This document shows positions 1 to 11,077 of a DNA stretch of 64,000 bases, piece by piece. Each line of letters starts with the position of its first letter. Positions within the stretch are counted from its first letter, which is position 1. The notes beneath the pieces are model-generated. The model was not told where the DNA came from. It worked only from the letters and a program-made list of their open reading frames with translations, and did not search any database. Origin of the DNA: Cladosporium sp. IMV 00045 (lineage: Eukaryota > Ascomycota > Dothideomycetes > Cladosporiales > Cladosporiaceae); contig MSJI02000650.1 of NCBI GenBank assembly GCA_001931905.2, positions 1-64,000 of the forward strand, read 5' to 3'. A program made the translations under genes and the position numbers.

Positions 1-3000
1 CCGTAATATCATTCTCGAGAATCCAAACAAGGGAGCGGTAGTAATCAAGATCGAGAGTCTCCATGTCCTTGAGCGAGACCGACTTGCCCAGCATGCGCCT
101 GTAGACAGCCCTGCTGAAGTGGGCATCAAGCAGGCGACCTTCGTAAAGGGCTTTTCCAATCACGCGACCAATGAACTTGAAGAATGACAAGTGCTCCTCG
201 TTAATACCGCTGAGCTTGTTCGGGTGGAAGGTGGTCCTGTCGGAGGCGACCGGGTTGAAGAGAGCATAGTCGGGGTTGAACATTTGGCGAGCCATGACTG
301 CGAACCATTCGCGAGACACACCGCCAGCGTCAATGCCCTCTTCGCCATTGAAGCGAATGTTGAGCTTGCCGTTCTTGATTTCTTCGCCGCTCTTGTAGTA
401 GAGTGCCTTGTAGGAGTCCAAGAAGACATGGTCACGGCGTACAGCCAAAGACAACGTACCAGTCCCCTGCGAACGGTCGGGACGAGTGTGGAGTTTCCGG
501 TTGAAGTAGTTACGCTTGTTGTCAAACTCCAAGACCTTCGAGTTCTTGGCCAGAATGGAAAGATTGCCGTTCATGAGCTTGGGGTTGTTGCGAATCAGCT
601 CGTTGAGGATCTTGCGGTGCTCCTCAGTGAAGTTGTAGAACAGGTCTTCCATTCTGGTCTCTGGCTGCGGGGAGCCTGAAGTTACCTCAACAGCGCTGGA
701 GTTGTTTTCTTTGAGGGCGCTGTTGCGGCAGACAACAAAGAGGGTCTCGATAAGCGGCAGAAGAATTGTAGCTACGTTGACCATGTTGCCCTTCTGGCGA
801 ATAGCGCCAAGGCAAAGGCTGAGGTTCTTCCACAGCTTCTCGAAAGTTGCACTCTCGGAGAGCGTGATGAGGATGTCTTCCTTCAGCTTGGGGTCAACGG
901 AGCCGTTGGCTGTGGTCTGGAGGCCCATCATGCGCTTGGGATCGAACAAGTGATCAAGTGCGATCAGCACTTGAAGCAGTCTGCGCTGTTGAGAACCAGA
1001 GGAAGAGAACTTGGCGAGAGCCATGCCCTGGAGGTCGACGCCAGTCCTCGCGGTACCGATCTGGCCGGCGAGATCCTCGAGATCGACGACAATGGCTTGA
1101 CCGAGTTCTTGAGCCTGGCGGATGAGTTCCTTGCCGAAGATTTCCTTGGCACCAGGGATGGCCGTGAGGTGCTTGATGATGTCGAGAGTATCACTGAAGG
1201 TCTTGCTGGGACATTCACGGCAAGCAAGGATGTTGATGACGAGGCGAATATTCTCCTCTGGCACCTCTGGGGGCTCGAGCTCCTTTTTCTTCTTGGGCTC
1301 TGGCTTGGGTACCTCCTTGTCCTCTTCGGCGGGTTTCTCGGTAGAGGAGGTTTGCTCGCCAGCAGACGGTCCAGCAGCAGCGGATGCAGCGGATTCTTCT
1401 TGCATAGGCACATCACCGGCCGTTTCTGTCGACTTGGGCTCTTCAATTGCGTTCTTCTCAGCCTCCTGCTCCTTCTTCGCCTCAGCATCCTTCTTCTTGG
1501 TCAAGAGATGCAGAGGGTGAGTGACGCGGCTCAACAGACCGGCCAAAGTCTCCATTACACCAGTGTTCTCAGTGATGAGCTTGCGGTCCAGCAACATTAA
1601 CAGGGCATTCAAAGGGTACTTGTTGGCCTTGCTCTCTTTGCCCTTGTTCTTCTTCGCAGCCTTGGTCTTCTGGCTAGTAATCGTCTCGTGCTCGGAAAGG
1701 AAGAACGTCTGGACCTTGGGGTTATCGGCTGAGAGAGCGTTGAGAGTACCAAGGCACTGCTGAACGATGTTGAGAGGTGATAGCTCGGTAGCGGGCGTGA
1801 CCATCTGATCAGTCAAGGAGCGCTTGAGCGGCTGAGGTGTCTTGGCCCCAGCCAGCTGTTTTGCGCGAAGAGAGAGTTGTGCAAAGCTGCGCTCGACAGC
1901 TCCAACGTCGGCAGTGCCATCTTGAAGGATGGAGAGGAGGATGCTGATCACCTCTGCGCGGTTCTGAGTGTTCTTGCAGACATCAGAAAGGATGCAGTGC
2001 AGAGAGGTCTTTGCACGATGGTGGAGCGAAACAAACATGAGGCGCAAAAGCGTGGCAACGCCAGGTTTGTCGAGCATCTGAACCACCGGCCTGATTCGCT
2101 GTCTCTCTTCAGTTTCTTCTGCACCTTCCTGCTGAGCGCCGTTTGCAGGCACGTTGATCACGCGAGGGTCGCGCATTCTGGGACGGTGCCTGGGTCTATC
2201 GCCCATGAGCTCACGGGCCTCACGTTGCAAAGCTTCCGGGAGCAGGTTGATCATATCCGCATCTTGCTCCATGAGGACTGTCTGACGGAGGCCAGGGTCG
2301 AGGGTGGCAAGGAAATCAACCTGATCCATGTCTTGTGGTTGCGCGGCCTGCTCACCCTGTTGGGCACGCTGTTGGCGACGAGCCTCTTGCTGCTCACGTT
2401 GTCGGCGGTCTCTGGCCTCGGAGGCAAGAAGTTCAGCCTGAATATCCGGAGGAAGAGCGTCAAGGAACTCTCTGCTGATTTCGCTGGGAGCTTCGCCAGT
2501 TTGACGCGCCTCTGCACGTTCGGCTGCACGGCGTTCGGCGAATTGACCCATGATCACGTCTTCCCTGAATTCTTCCGGAAGAGCTTCGATGTATTCGCGA
2601 TCGATACCAAGCTCGGTGATATCAAGCTCGCGACCACGAATGTTGATGGTGACACGCTCACGCGGCGGAGCTTGTTCGGCAGCGGGCTCGCCGGATGCAG
2701 TAGCAGTGTCTTGCTCGACACCCTCCATCGAAGTCGGTTGAGTGCCTTCCGGTGCTTGGGCGGCAGCTTCAGCGGCCTCTCGAGCTCTAGCGGCAGCCTC
2801 CTCAGCCTCCTTGGCCTCGCGCTCTTCGCGTTCCTTCTTCTCACGCTCTTCGCGCTCCTTGCGCTCAGCCTCAGCCTTCTTCCTCTCTTCTTCGCGCGCC
2901 TTCTCTTCGGCAGCCTTGCGCTCGGCTTCCTCCTTGTCGCGGACTTTCTTCGCCTCCATGGCGGCAGGGAGAAGGGCTCGAAGCAGGCTGTGAATGATGC

Positions 3001-6000
3001 GGCTGGCCTTGTCGTGGTGCTTGTTGCCACCAAAGAGCATGCGCGCTTCCTCCTGCCAACGTACAGATGTAATTGTTGGGCGGAAGTCGACGGCTTGACC
3101 TTCTTCAGTGCTGGCGTTGCCACGAGAGTTGCCAGGACCGAAGCCAGGAATCTGGTCACGCCACGGACGACGGGGATCGATATCGACAAATTGGGCACCT
3201 CCGCGCGCGCTGATTGCGAAGACCGGCGGCAATTGACCGCGGCCACCCATCAACTGGCGAGGGTCGACGTTCAGGCTGATGCGCTCAAGTTCGCCGGGAG
3301 CGCCGCCACCGCGGTTCATGGCCGCAACCAAGTCGCCGATGATGTTTTGGCCGGCGCCCATGCGAGCACCGCGTGTCAAGAAAGGCGGAGTTGCGCCTCC
3401 GTTGCGATCGCCGCCGATAGATGGCCCGCGGTTGCGTTGCAGCAGGGGATTGATTCCCTCCTCGTCGCCACGCATTCCACCAGGGCCACGGTGAAGGCGG
3501 CCTGGTGCGGGTCGCATAGGATCAGCATTCATGAAATCAAGGAACTCACCCAAGCCACCATTGTGGCGGTGATGGTGGTGGTGGCCACGGGCAACTGCTG
3601 GAGGCGGCACGTCCCATTCCCAGCCCATCTCGTCCATTTCCTCGTCTTCGTGCTCAGGCTCGTAGACGACATCGCCATCGTAATCGATCTCGTCCTCCTC
3701 ATCGTCTTCATCTTCGCCAGGAGGCATCTCATCTTCGAAATAGTCCTCCTCGCCATCGCCACCCATGTCGACTTGCAGAACGCCGTCCTGCGCAGCGCCA
3801 TCAGCTGGCTCGCCGAGGACATGAGCGATGTGGTCAAGAGGACCACCGTGACGGGCGGCCTCTTCCTCATCATCATCGTCATAGTCGTCAACTTCATCCT
3901 CCCAGTCGGCCTCTTCAACATCATCGCCCATGCTGGCGTTCTCTTCATCGCCAGTGACCTCCTCCAAGTCATGGTCATAATCTTCTTCTCCTTCAGACGA
4001 CTGGTCGATCTCGTCGCCGCTGTCGTCTTCCTCATCGTCGTCAGACCCGTCGATGACTTCAACTTCCATGCGGTCGCCATGGAGGCCTTCGATGGGGCCC
4101 ATCTCTTCCTCCATGCCTTCCATGTCGTCTTCGTCGTCATCACTGACGACATCGCCAGGAGCTGCGCCATCTTCTTCGTCGAACTCCATTTCCTCATCGT
4201 ATCCTTCGTAGTCTTCCATTTCATCGTCATCTTCCTCGTCATCCTCATCGTCATCATCATCCTCTTCGGCGTTGTAGATGCCAAGTGCCGAGTTGCGGTA
4301 GAGATCAGGGGTCTGCTCGCGCTCCTCCTCAGAATCTCCTTCAGAAGCGGATGTGTCGGATGCGATGTCGTCTTCCTCGGTGCTTGAGCCGGGGGCAGCT
4401 GAGAGCTCGGCGCGTTGGCTGAGGTCCACGGCAAGATCTGTGAGCGTCTTGAGCGGGACCAGAATGTGTTTGACTGCACGCTTGGCGTTCGGGAAGTTGA
4501 GATCAAGCTCGGCCACAGAGGATGTCAGGGCGGCGATCAGGTTCTTCTCGTACATCAAGCGACCAAGTTGCTGGCGCGACTTTTCAAAGCCAGCTGCATT
4601 GATGGGACTCTGTCTGTCTGGCTTCGCATTAAGCATGCGGTCAAATAGATCCGCTACGGCAAGCAACTTCGAGTAGCGCAGGTCCAAGGGCTCCGGAGAT
4701 GTGGTAGCATCCTTGTATACCTTGATGGCGTGGTCCAGCACAAAGCGGCGAACAAACAGGATGTCGGGGTTTTCCTCGGCTTGCGTCTGGGTGTTGGCTG
4801 ACCGTGGGTGCTGTGTCTCTTGAGTTTGCGAGCAAAGTGCTACAAGGACGGTGGTGGCCCAGTTTGAAGTGACATGTCTCTTGCGGTGGGCGATGTCATC
4901 TTTGTGCTCCAGAGAGCCCGTTGGGAGCAGCACGTTCAGCAGGTACATGAGCGTGCCAGATCTCGGCTTCGATGGGGTAGCAGGCTGGGTTTCAGTCTTC
5001 CTGGAGAAGTTGATGAACTCCATCTTCGTACGAGAATAGCAAGCCAGAATCTCAGAGAGGCACTGAAGGAGGAAGCATCGGTAAATGTAGATCGGGTGCT
5101 CTTCTGCCTTGAAGACAGGCTTCTCTTCCTTCTTCTCCTCACCAGGCTTGTCGGCAGCGGTCGCGTCGGACATCTCGACATCTCCAGTGGCTGGGGTCTC
5201 ATCTGAGGTAGGCGCTTTGCTCTCTTGTTTCTTGGGAGCTGGCTTGTCTTCAACCTCTCTGTAACTGGACAGCTCGCGGAGCAGGAAAGACATGACACCA
5301 CTATCAGTAGATTCAACCGTAGGAGCTTTGGATCCTGCCGTCTTCGCTTGTTGGGCAGTGCTCGCCTCGTCTTGTGCCTTTCCTTCCTGGGTGTCGTTGG
5401 GTCTCTCTTCAGACTTGGCTGCAGGCTTGAGCGCGAGAGTTTGAGCCCTGTTCGGCTGCCCATCGAAGCGAGGGATCTCAAGCAATTCTTGAGTCACATC
5501 AACGAACAGCTTTGGATCGCGAAGGACAAGGTGGTAGAGATTCCTGACGTAAGACGTGGTGTCAACAGCGCGCATAGGGCGGCTCTCAAACGCGTTCTTG
5601 ATCTCGGTCTTCATGATCTGGCGAACAGTCTCCTCATCTTCGATCAAGTGACGAAGGACAAGCAAGAAAGAGCTCTGCAGCTTCTCGCCGACGGCGCCGG
5701 AGAGTTGTCTGATCATGAGGAAGAAACGAGACATGTTCATCTTCTCGCCCATGCGGTTAGCGAATTCGCGGCGGCGGGTAAGAATGACCAAGACGCGAGT
5801 GATTGACAGTGCGAGGGATGCATTCTTGCCAACCTTGGGCAACAAGTCAACAATCGTGGTGAACAGCTGGGACCGAGTCTCGTCTGGCACAATAGGCTCG
5901 GGGATCTTTGGTTCGGGCATAGGCTTCAGTGGCTCATCCATGGATGGGGGGCTCCATTCAATTTCGATGGGCTGCTCATCCTCGGCGAGCACGCGCTCCA

Positions 6001-9000
6001 TGATCAACAGAAGCATTTCAATCCACGGCGCATCCTCCGCCTTTTGGTCAGGACGGAGCTGAATCCAGTTAATGAAAGCCTCGAAATTGTCCTTGAGTTC
6101 ATCCAGGGTAGAGTGGAAAAAGTCGGACTCTTGCATGATGAGAGCCACAAGGTGGGCGTAGGAAGAAATCTTGTCACCAGACTCAGGGCCTTCCTCGCCT
6201 TGCAATGAGAGCAGAGAAGATACCAGGGTATTTCCGATCTCAGCTTTGGGGTTTGCGCCTTCGCCAGACTTGGCTACAGCAGCTTGGATGAGATCGGCGA
6301 GTTCGAAAGTAATGGATGGCTGCGAGCTCAATACTTCGAGGCATCGATCGATGATGTCTGCACGAACAGTACCTCTCGCCTCGTCCAAGTCGTCGACCGT
6401 GATGAATGGCCTCTTAGTATCCTCCGCGGGCGGCTGAGCAGAAGGAGCTTCCGGAGCGTTCAGACCAAGCATGCGTGACAATGCCTGGGTCCTATCTGTC
6501 ATGGCAAGGAGATCAGAACTGGCAAGATCCTCTGGCAGAGCACCAAGCGAGCCAAAGTTCTCATCTTCTGACATATCCTGGTCGGAGGATGGGACTTCTT
6601 GTGAGCTGCTGGTAGGACGGGGCGCTCCAGATGAAGGAGCACCGGCATCACGCATCTCCACGGAGCGGGTGCCTTCATTCGAAGAGGACGCTTCAGGCTC
6701 CTTGTCGCCGCCCGGGATTCTAAAGCGAGGAACATCATGGTTTTTACGCAGGGCCGCATACTCGGTTGCTTGAGCTTCGTGGTTGCTGCAGCGGTAGAGA
6801 GCCTCGCGAGCGAGCTCGCCATCAAATCCGGCGTTCTTGACCTTTTCGACATTGTTGAAATTCTTGAGCGTAAATTCGGGCTGCGCGGTAGAGATGCGAC
6901 GGGTTGCCTTGTCGTTACGAGAGAGTGCACGCTCTTCGCCTTCAGCCTTGAGAACGGTCTTCAAGATATCGATGACAGTCTTGACATTGTGATCTCCCAA
7001 GTGAACGATGACATCGGAGCGCCAGACATCAGTGACAGTGTCCAGCACGACCTTTCGCAATTCAACAAGGAACTGGCTTGGGACAAAGAAGTCCGCGTTC
7101 TCGGCTCCACGGGCAGAGATCAAGGCAGACTGTGCAGCTTCGTTGACAGATTTGTGGTGCACAATCTGGTTGTAGAAGCTGAGGATAGTGGATACGCCTT
7201 CGCGGGCTGCTGTCTCAACAGCCTCATCGTTCTTCTCGGTACGAGCAAGCACATTGCTGAAGTTCTTGAGATGGTGCTCGAAAGTCTGGAAACCGTTTGC
7301 GTAATAGAACTTGAGGAGGACGAGAGTGACAGTCTCTTTCCCGCCATGCACGTCAGCCATGCGAGAGCTGCAAAGAAGCAAGCGTGTGATGCAGTGCAAC
7401 ACGTGCCCAACGTATTTCAACTCGGAGATCTCGTCAACTTTGCCGAGCTTGCGAACAGTGAGCTCAGCCAGGGCTGACTTTGCAAGATTGTCGGCAATGA
7501 GTCCAGCATGTTGCTTGGTGTTCAAATCCGACATCCTCTTCGAGATCAACACTTGTCCCAGATTTTGGAAGAACGACTCAATACCGGTGGGAGTCTGGCT
7601 GACCAAATAGCGGATCACTCTTGTATTCTTAAAAGCAAACAGCTCCGCCTTGGTTTCGCCAATCTCCGACGCCGTGAGGCCCTTCGGATTATCGGTCTTG
7701 CCCTCGCTGTTGTTATTGCTTTGAGGAATCTCCACGAAACCTTCGGCATTGATACGGCGAGGAGAGAAAGGCTTAGGATCTGTTCCATTCTTCCATTTTT
7801 CATTGTCGAGAAGGCGACCTCTGAGCTCCAAATTCTCCCAGAGACAGGCAGAGTGCAGTTTGCCGAAAGATTCAATGAGCTCGACGTAGACGTCCGTGAA
7901 GTTCAGTGCGGTAAAGATCTGGTTGATAGCTCCGTGGCGGCCATTTTGGTTGGGCAGTAGAGCACGGCCAAGCATATGAGACAGCACGTGAGCTGCTGTA
8001 AGAGCCTTGATGACGGTGGTGCCCTCTTCACTTGACAACGAGCCAGCGAGGCTAGGGTCGGTATACTGCTTGAAGTAGCTACCAGTCTCCGAGGAGTCGG
8101 TCAACGGCTTCAAGTTCTTGAGTGCAAGTTGAGATCGTGCGAGCAAACTGGGAAGGATGAGATGAGGCTTCTCCTCGCACATACGCTTGACGACAGTGGT
8201 CATTTTGCTGAAGACTGAGTAGGCGACCAGATCAGGAGGGTTGCTAGGAGAAGTCGCAAGGTCGAGTATAACCTCGCCACCACCGTTTACGCAGAAGCTT
8301 TGGCACATGGATGCATTGTGGAAGAAGCCATCAAGGAATTTGGCGCAGGCGCTCACGTATGGCGTCGCTTTCGCACGTTCCGCGGCTTCTTCGTTGATCT
8401 CGTCTGCGGTAACGCGAGCACTTGTCTCGAAAACGCCGTGTCCAGCGACAGCGCGCACACCACCAGCAACTTCAGCATCAGCGGCCTCGTTGCCAGGCAG
8501 CTTCCACATCTTGCCACCCATTGCCGATTGCTCGGCGAGACTCTGAGTAACGGATCGCACCTTCTTGACCATCTTGACGACTGCGGCCAAGATTTGTTCC
8601 TTGAGTTGTGGGTGGTGGCGAGAAAGCTCATCAAATGCGTTGCCGACAGTGGCAGCAGTCATCCCCTCATCCTCGAGGGCACGCACGTGGGCGGGAGAGA
8701 CGAAAATGTCGAAGAACTTATCCAGAGCATTGGAAGTCTGGAACAACTTCATGCCATTCTCGTTCAAGCAAATTGCACCGAAGGCGGTGGGTATGTCGCA
8801 AATGGTTTCACCAACAGGCAAGATGCCCTCAACCTTTGGGTGCTTGACTTCTCCGTTGACGACCTCCACCGGGTCAGGTTCGAAACTAACCTTGGGCTCG
8901 AAATCTGCAGGGACTTCATCGGGTAAGGTGGATGTCGTGATTGTCTCCAAGATTCCTTTTGCAAGACCAGCCTCGGCGACGACCTGAAAACTGGTCGGCT

Positions 9001-11077
9001 CATTGTGGATGAAGTTGCTGACCGTGTTGACAGCTCCAGACCACACATTTGAGCCAAAGACTTTGGCACGCGAGATGACTGTGCGCAATGCCCCCAGCAT
9101 CTGCGGCGAGTCGAGCAGATTCCGGAGCTCGCGATCGTGCACGCCTGAGTTGTGATCGAAGAGATGCACAATAAATCTGAACAGAACACGCAGAGTCGCT
9201 TGCTGGTAGTATGGGATATCGTAGTCAATCACCTTCGACTTGTAGCTCGCTGGCATTCCTTGGCCCTTCTCCAAGCTCTCCAACGATGTATCGACTTCGT
9301 ATTTGGCAAGATCACTGAGAATATCGAGCCCCTTGAGCGCTGTCAAGGTTGGGAATGATGTGCTAATGTTGTGAATGTATGCGTCGAGGAAACCAATGAC
9401 CTTCTCCTGGTGGCGCTCTGCGCGTGCTGTGCGCAGAGTAAGCACCTCGATCTCGATGTCCATGACACCTGCGGCAAGCATTCTTTCGGCATATTTGGCT
9501 TGAGGGTTTGCCTGCGAAACAGTATCTACGAGAGTGAGTGTGGCTGTCCGCCAGTCAGTCTCCTTCAACTCGAGCTCGGTGTCTGCATGATCTTCGAAGT
9601 GAAGAGTGGCAACAGCTTTACGAAGCTCGTAGTACAAGATGCCATGGTTGACGGTGATGGCGAGAGCCTCGACAACCTCAGACCACTTGTTCTTCAAACG
9701 AACGAGCGCTTCGAGAGTTTGCAAGACAGTGGTCTCCAGATCAAGGTTAAGCACGTTCTGTCCATTGGCCACCGGTTGCAAGAGGTCGCATAGCTGCTGT
9801 GCCAGATGGAACCTACGCGGCTCCTCTGCATCCGCCTGCCCGATCTTCTCGTTGAACTTTGACTCGCCCACGGCGTAAGCAAGGTTGGCAATCGCAAGCA
9901 AGCGAGTTTCTAGAAGCAGTTGAACGGGCGGCTGAGGCGAGGCAAAAGCTTGCGCAATGCGAACACGGTTGAGGAGATCGTAATGAGATTCTTTGGGGAC
10001 ACTAGGAAGTGCTTCACGTACGAGTTGCCAAGCAGGAACTTCCGCAACTCGGGATGCTGGTAGTTGGAGTGTCTTCGGAGCGTTTGTCGTGTCCGTCTCG
10101 CGCGACTTGACAGGGGTGTCACCGACATCGTTCGTGCTCTGGCTGCGGTCGCCAACGGGCGGCCGATCGCGGGATGGACCAAGGGCCGATGTTCTACGTA
10201 CTGGCGTAGGTGAAACCGGTGCAGCTTCAGTGGGACTCGCCTGAGATGCATGTGGTTTTGTGGAGGTGGCGGGCTGGTCGTAGAAGGTGACATTGACATT
10301 GGAGAGCTCACGTTTCAAGCTGCCAGAGAGCGGCTCCTTTGCGAGTTTCGAGATATCGGAGGGATTGAAGGATGATGCAGGGACCGACTTATCCTTGCCC
10401 TTACCTGGCGTGATTGCTGAAACAGCGCTAGGTGGCTTGGGAAATGGCAGAGCCACCTTGTGCAGGTTGTCGAGATTGAAGTTATAGTGATTCGCAAGCA
10501 GCGTGGGCTGCATCTGCGGCGCGTTGTTCTTATAACGGGCAACTTGGTAGCGCTGTGCGAGACGCAACCCAAGCTTCAAAGCCGCTTTCAGCAGACTCAA
10601 CGATGTAGTGTGCAGGAGATCATTAATGTGCCCACTGCTTGCGTACAAGCTGCGGTTCCCGCAGTGTTCGAGGAGCAGGCGGGTGAAGTATACGATTGAT
10701 TCAACAAGCTCACGGTCACCCTCTTCTGAGTATCCCGATGCATCCAGTTCTTGCTTCTGAGCGCCGGTATTTGGGTATGGCATGCCCTCCTCTTCGTCGC
10801 CCTTCTCCAGCAGTCTGCGCTCAAACGGCTGTGTCTGAAGGCCTTCTCGCAGGCCATATTCCTTGTTGAAGAGCTCGAGGATGTGGTCGAAGCGATCCAG
10901 CAGGGGAATCCAGTGGTATAAGTCGCCACGAGGCAAGGGCCATAAGCGCGGGAAGCTGGTGAGCTTCGAGGGGAGTTGATGGAGTGGCGTTGTTGTTGCG
11001 CTCTGCACAAACTCTGTGATGGCCGGAGAGATGGTAGCGGTGTGCCGCTCGGAAGGAGTTTTCTTGATCCTCCCCAT
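1..11077 (-). CDS. tom1: HECT E3 ubiquitin ligase, Tom1/HUWE1 type (3' end beyond window)
   Basis: Giant HECT-type ubiquitin ligase; the family ubiquitinates excess ribosomal proteins, histones and other nuclear substrates. The frame starts at ATG 11077 (MGRIKKTPSE...) and stays open to base 1, at least 3692 codons, with no in-frame stop or needed intron. The N-terminal third resembles the DUF908/DUF913 armadillo region of HUWE1. A long Asp/Glu tract lies at about residues 2260-2480 (3640-4290), followed by a Glu/Lys/Arg coiled coil (about 2700-2770) and LP-containing helices such as LPEEFREDVIMG and LPPDIQAELLAS that look like UBM/DUF4414 motifs. The HECT N-lobe begins near residue 3480 (VLEFDNKRNYF, NGEEGIDAGGVSREWF). 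The C-lobe and the catalytic cysteine lie outside the window. The start is the first ATG of the frame. Identity is very secure; an intron whose length is a multiple of three cannot be excluded. Confidence 0.96.
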   Translation of the reverse strand, partial: MGRIKKTPSERHTATISPAITEFVQSATTTPLHQLPSKLTSFPRLWPLPRGDLYHWIPLLDRFDHILELFNKEYGLREGLQTQPFERRLLEKGDEEEGMPYPNTGAQKQELDASGYSEEGDRELVESIVYFTRLLLEHCGNRSLYASSGHINDLLHTTSLSLLKAALKLGLRLAQRYQVARYKNNAPQMQPTLLANHYNFNLDNLHKVALPFPKPPSAVSAITPGKGKDKSVPASSFNPSDISKLAKEPLSGSLKRELSNVNVTFYDQPATSTKPHASQASPTEAAPVSPTPVRRTSALGPSRDRPPVGDRSQSTNDVGDTPVKSRETDTTNAPKTLQLPASRVAEVPAWQLVREALPSVPKESHYDLLNRVRIAQAFASPQPPVQLLLETRLLAIANLAYAVGESKFNEKIGQADAEEPRRFHLAQQLCDLLQPVANGQNVLNLDLETTVLQTLEALVRLKNKWSEVVEALAITVNHGILYYELRKAVATLHFEDHADTELELKETDWRTATLTLVDTVSQANPQAKYAERMLAAGVMDIEIEVLTLRTARAERHQEKVIGFLDAYIHNISTSFPTLTALKGLDILSDLAKYEVDTSLESLEKGQGMPASYKSKVIDYDIPYYQQATLRVLFRFIVHLFDHNSGVHDRELRNLLDSPQMLGALRTVISRAKVFGSNVWSGAVNTVSNFIHNEPTSFQVVAEAGLAKGILETITTSTLPDEVPADFEPKVSFEPDPVEVVNGEVKHPKVEGILPVGETICDIPTAFGAICLNENGMKLFQTSNALDKFFDIFVSPAHVRALEDEGMTAATVGNAFDELSRHHPQLKEQILAAVVKMVKKVRSVTQSLAEQSAMGGKMWKLPGNEAADAEVAGGVRAVAGHGVFETSARVTADEINEEAAERAKATPYVSACAKFLDGFFHNASMCQSFCVNGGGEVILDLATSPSNPPDLVAYSVFSKMTTVVKRMCEEKPHLILPSLLARSQLALKNLKPLTDSSETGSYFKQYTDPSLAGSLSSEEGTTVIKALTAAHVLSHMLGRALLPNQNGRHGAINQIFTALNFTDVYVELIESFGKLHSACLWENLELRGRLLDNEKWKNGTDPKPFSPRRINAEGFVEIPQSNNNSEGKTDNPKGLTASEIGETKAELFAFKNTRVIRYLVSQTPTGIESFFQNLGQVLISKRMSDLNTKQHAGLIADNLAKSALAELTVRKLGKVDEISELKYVGHVLHCITRLLLCSSRMADVHGGKETVTLVLLKFYYANGFQTFEHHLKNFSNVLARTEKNDEAVETAAREGVSTILSFYNQIVHHKSVNEAAQSALISARGAENADFFVPSQFLVELRKVVLDTVTDVWRSDVIVHLGDHNVKTVIDILKTVLKAEGEERALSRNDKATRRISTAQPEFTLKNFNNVEKVKNAGFDGELAREALYRCSNHEAQATEYAALRKNHDVPRFRIPGGDKEPEASSSNEGTRSVEMRDAGAPSSGAPRPTSSSQEVPSSDQDMSEDENFGSLGALPEDLASSDLLAMTDRTQALSRMLGLNAPEAPSAQPPAEDTKRPFITVDDLDEARGTVRADIIDRCLEVLSSQPSITFELADLIQAAVAKSGEGANPKAEIGNTLVSSLLSLQGEEGPESGDKISSYAHLVALIMQESDFFHSTLDELKDNFEAFINWIQLRPDQKAEDAPWIEMLLLIMERVLAEDEQPIEIEWSPPSMDEPLKPMPEPKIPEPIVPDETRSQLFTTIVDLLPKVGKNASLALSITRVLVILTRRREFANRMGEKMNMSRFFLMIRQLSGAVGEKLQSSFLLVLRHLIEDEETVRQIMKTEIKNAFESRPMRAVDTTSYVRNLYHLVLRDPKLFVDVTQELLEIPRFDGQPNRAQTLALKPAAKSEERPNDTQEGKAQDEASTAQQAKTAGSKAPTVESTDSGVMSFLLRELSSYREVEDKPAPKKQESKAPTSDETPATGDVEMSDATAADKPGEEKKEEKPVFKAEEHPIYIYRCFLLQCLSEILACYSRTKMEFINFSRKTETQPATPSKPRSGTLMYLLNVLLPTGSLEHKDDIAHRKRHVTSNWATTVLVALCSQTQETQHPRSANTQTQAEENPDILFVRRFVLDHAIKVYKDATTSPEPLDLRYSKLLAVADLFDRMLNAKPDRQSPINAAGFEKSRQQLGRLMYEKNLIAALTSSVAELDLNFPNAKRAVKHILVPLKTLTDLAVDLSQRAELSAAPGSSTEEDDIASDTSASEGDSEEEREQTPDLYRNSALGIYNAEEDDDDDEDDEEDDDEMEDYEGYDEEMEFDEEDGAAPGDVVSDDDEDDMEGMEEEMGPIEGLHGDRMEVEVIDGSDDDEEDDSGDEIDQSSEGEEDYDHDLEEVTGDEENASMGDDVEEADWEDEVDDYDDDDEEEAARHGGPLDHIAHVLGEPADGAAQDGVLQVDMGGDGEEDYFEDEMPPGEDEDDEEDEIDYDGDVVYEPEHEDEEMDEMGWEWDVPPPAVARGHHHHHRHNGGLGEFLDFMNADPMRPAPGRLHRGPGGMRGDEEGINPLLQRNRGPSIGGDRNGGATPPFLTRGARMGAGQNIIGDLVAAMNRGGGAPGELERISLNVDPRQLMGGRGQLPPVFAISARGGAQFVDIDPRRPWRDQIPGFGPGNSRGNASTEEGQAVDFRPTITSVRWQEEARMLFGGNKHHDKASRIIHSLLRALLPAAMEAKKVRDKEEAERKAAEEKAREEERKKAEAERKEREEREKKEREEREAKEAEEAAARAREAAEAAAQAPEGTQPTSMEGVEQDTATASGEPAAEQAPPRERVTINIRGRELDITELGIDREYIEALPEEFREDVIMGQFAERRAAERAEARQTGEAPSEISREFLDALPPDIQAELLASEARDRRQREQQEARRQQRAQQGEQAAQPQDMDQVDFLATLDPGLRQTVLMEQDADMINLLPEALQREARELMGDRPRHRPRMRDPRVINVPANGAQQEGAEETEERQRIRPVVQMLDKPGVATLLRLMFVSLHHRAKTSLHCILSDVCKNTQNRAEVISILLSILQDGTADVGAVERSFAQLSLRAKQLAGAKTPQPLKRSLTDQMVTPATELSPLNIVQQCLGTLNALSADNPKVQTFFLSEHETITSQKTKAAKKNKGKESKANKYPLNALLMLLDRKLITENTGVMETLAGLLSRVTHPLHLLTKKKDAEAKKEQEAEKNAIEEPKSTETAGDVPMQEESAASAAAGPSAGEQTSSTEKPAEEDKEVPKPEPKKKKELEPPEVPEENIRLVINILACRECPSKTFSDTLDIIKHLTAIPGAKEIFGKELIRQAQELGQAIVVDLEDLAGQIGTARTGVDLQGMALAKFSSSGSQQRRLLQVLIALDHLFDPKRMMGLQTTANGSVDPKLKEDILITLSESATFEKLWKNLSLCLGAIRQKGNMVNVATILLPLIETLFVVCRNSALKENNSSAVEVTSGSPQPETRMEDLFYNFTEEHRKILNELIRNNPKLMNGNLSILAKNSKVLEFDNKRNYFNRKLHTRPDRSQGTGTLSLAVRRDHVFLDSYKALYYKSGEEIKNGKLNIRFNGEEGIDAGGVSREWFAVMARQMFNPDYALFNPVASDRTTFHPNKLSGINEEHLSFFKFIGRVIGKALYEGRLLDAHFSRAVYRRMLGKSVSLKDMETLDLDYYRSLVWILENDIT

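Noticed and set aside
1877..4387. 836-codon plus-strand frame inside tom1
   Set aside because: It is antisense to the acidic and coiled-coil region of tom1; its Leu/Val/Ile-rich composition is what antisense reading of Glu/Asp/Lys codons gives, and no domain is recognisable.
3529..4506. 325-codon minus-strand Met/Thr/Arg-rich frame
   Set aside because: It is a shifted reading of the Asp/Glu tract of tom1 in the same strand, not a separate protein.
60..10800. Other long frames on both strands across the first 11 kb
   Set aside because: All are out of frame with the Tom1 reading, which alone contains family sequence from end to end.
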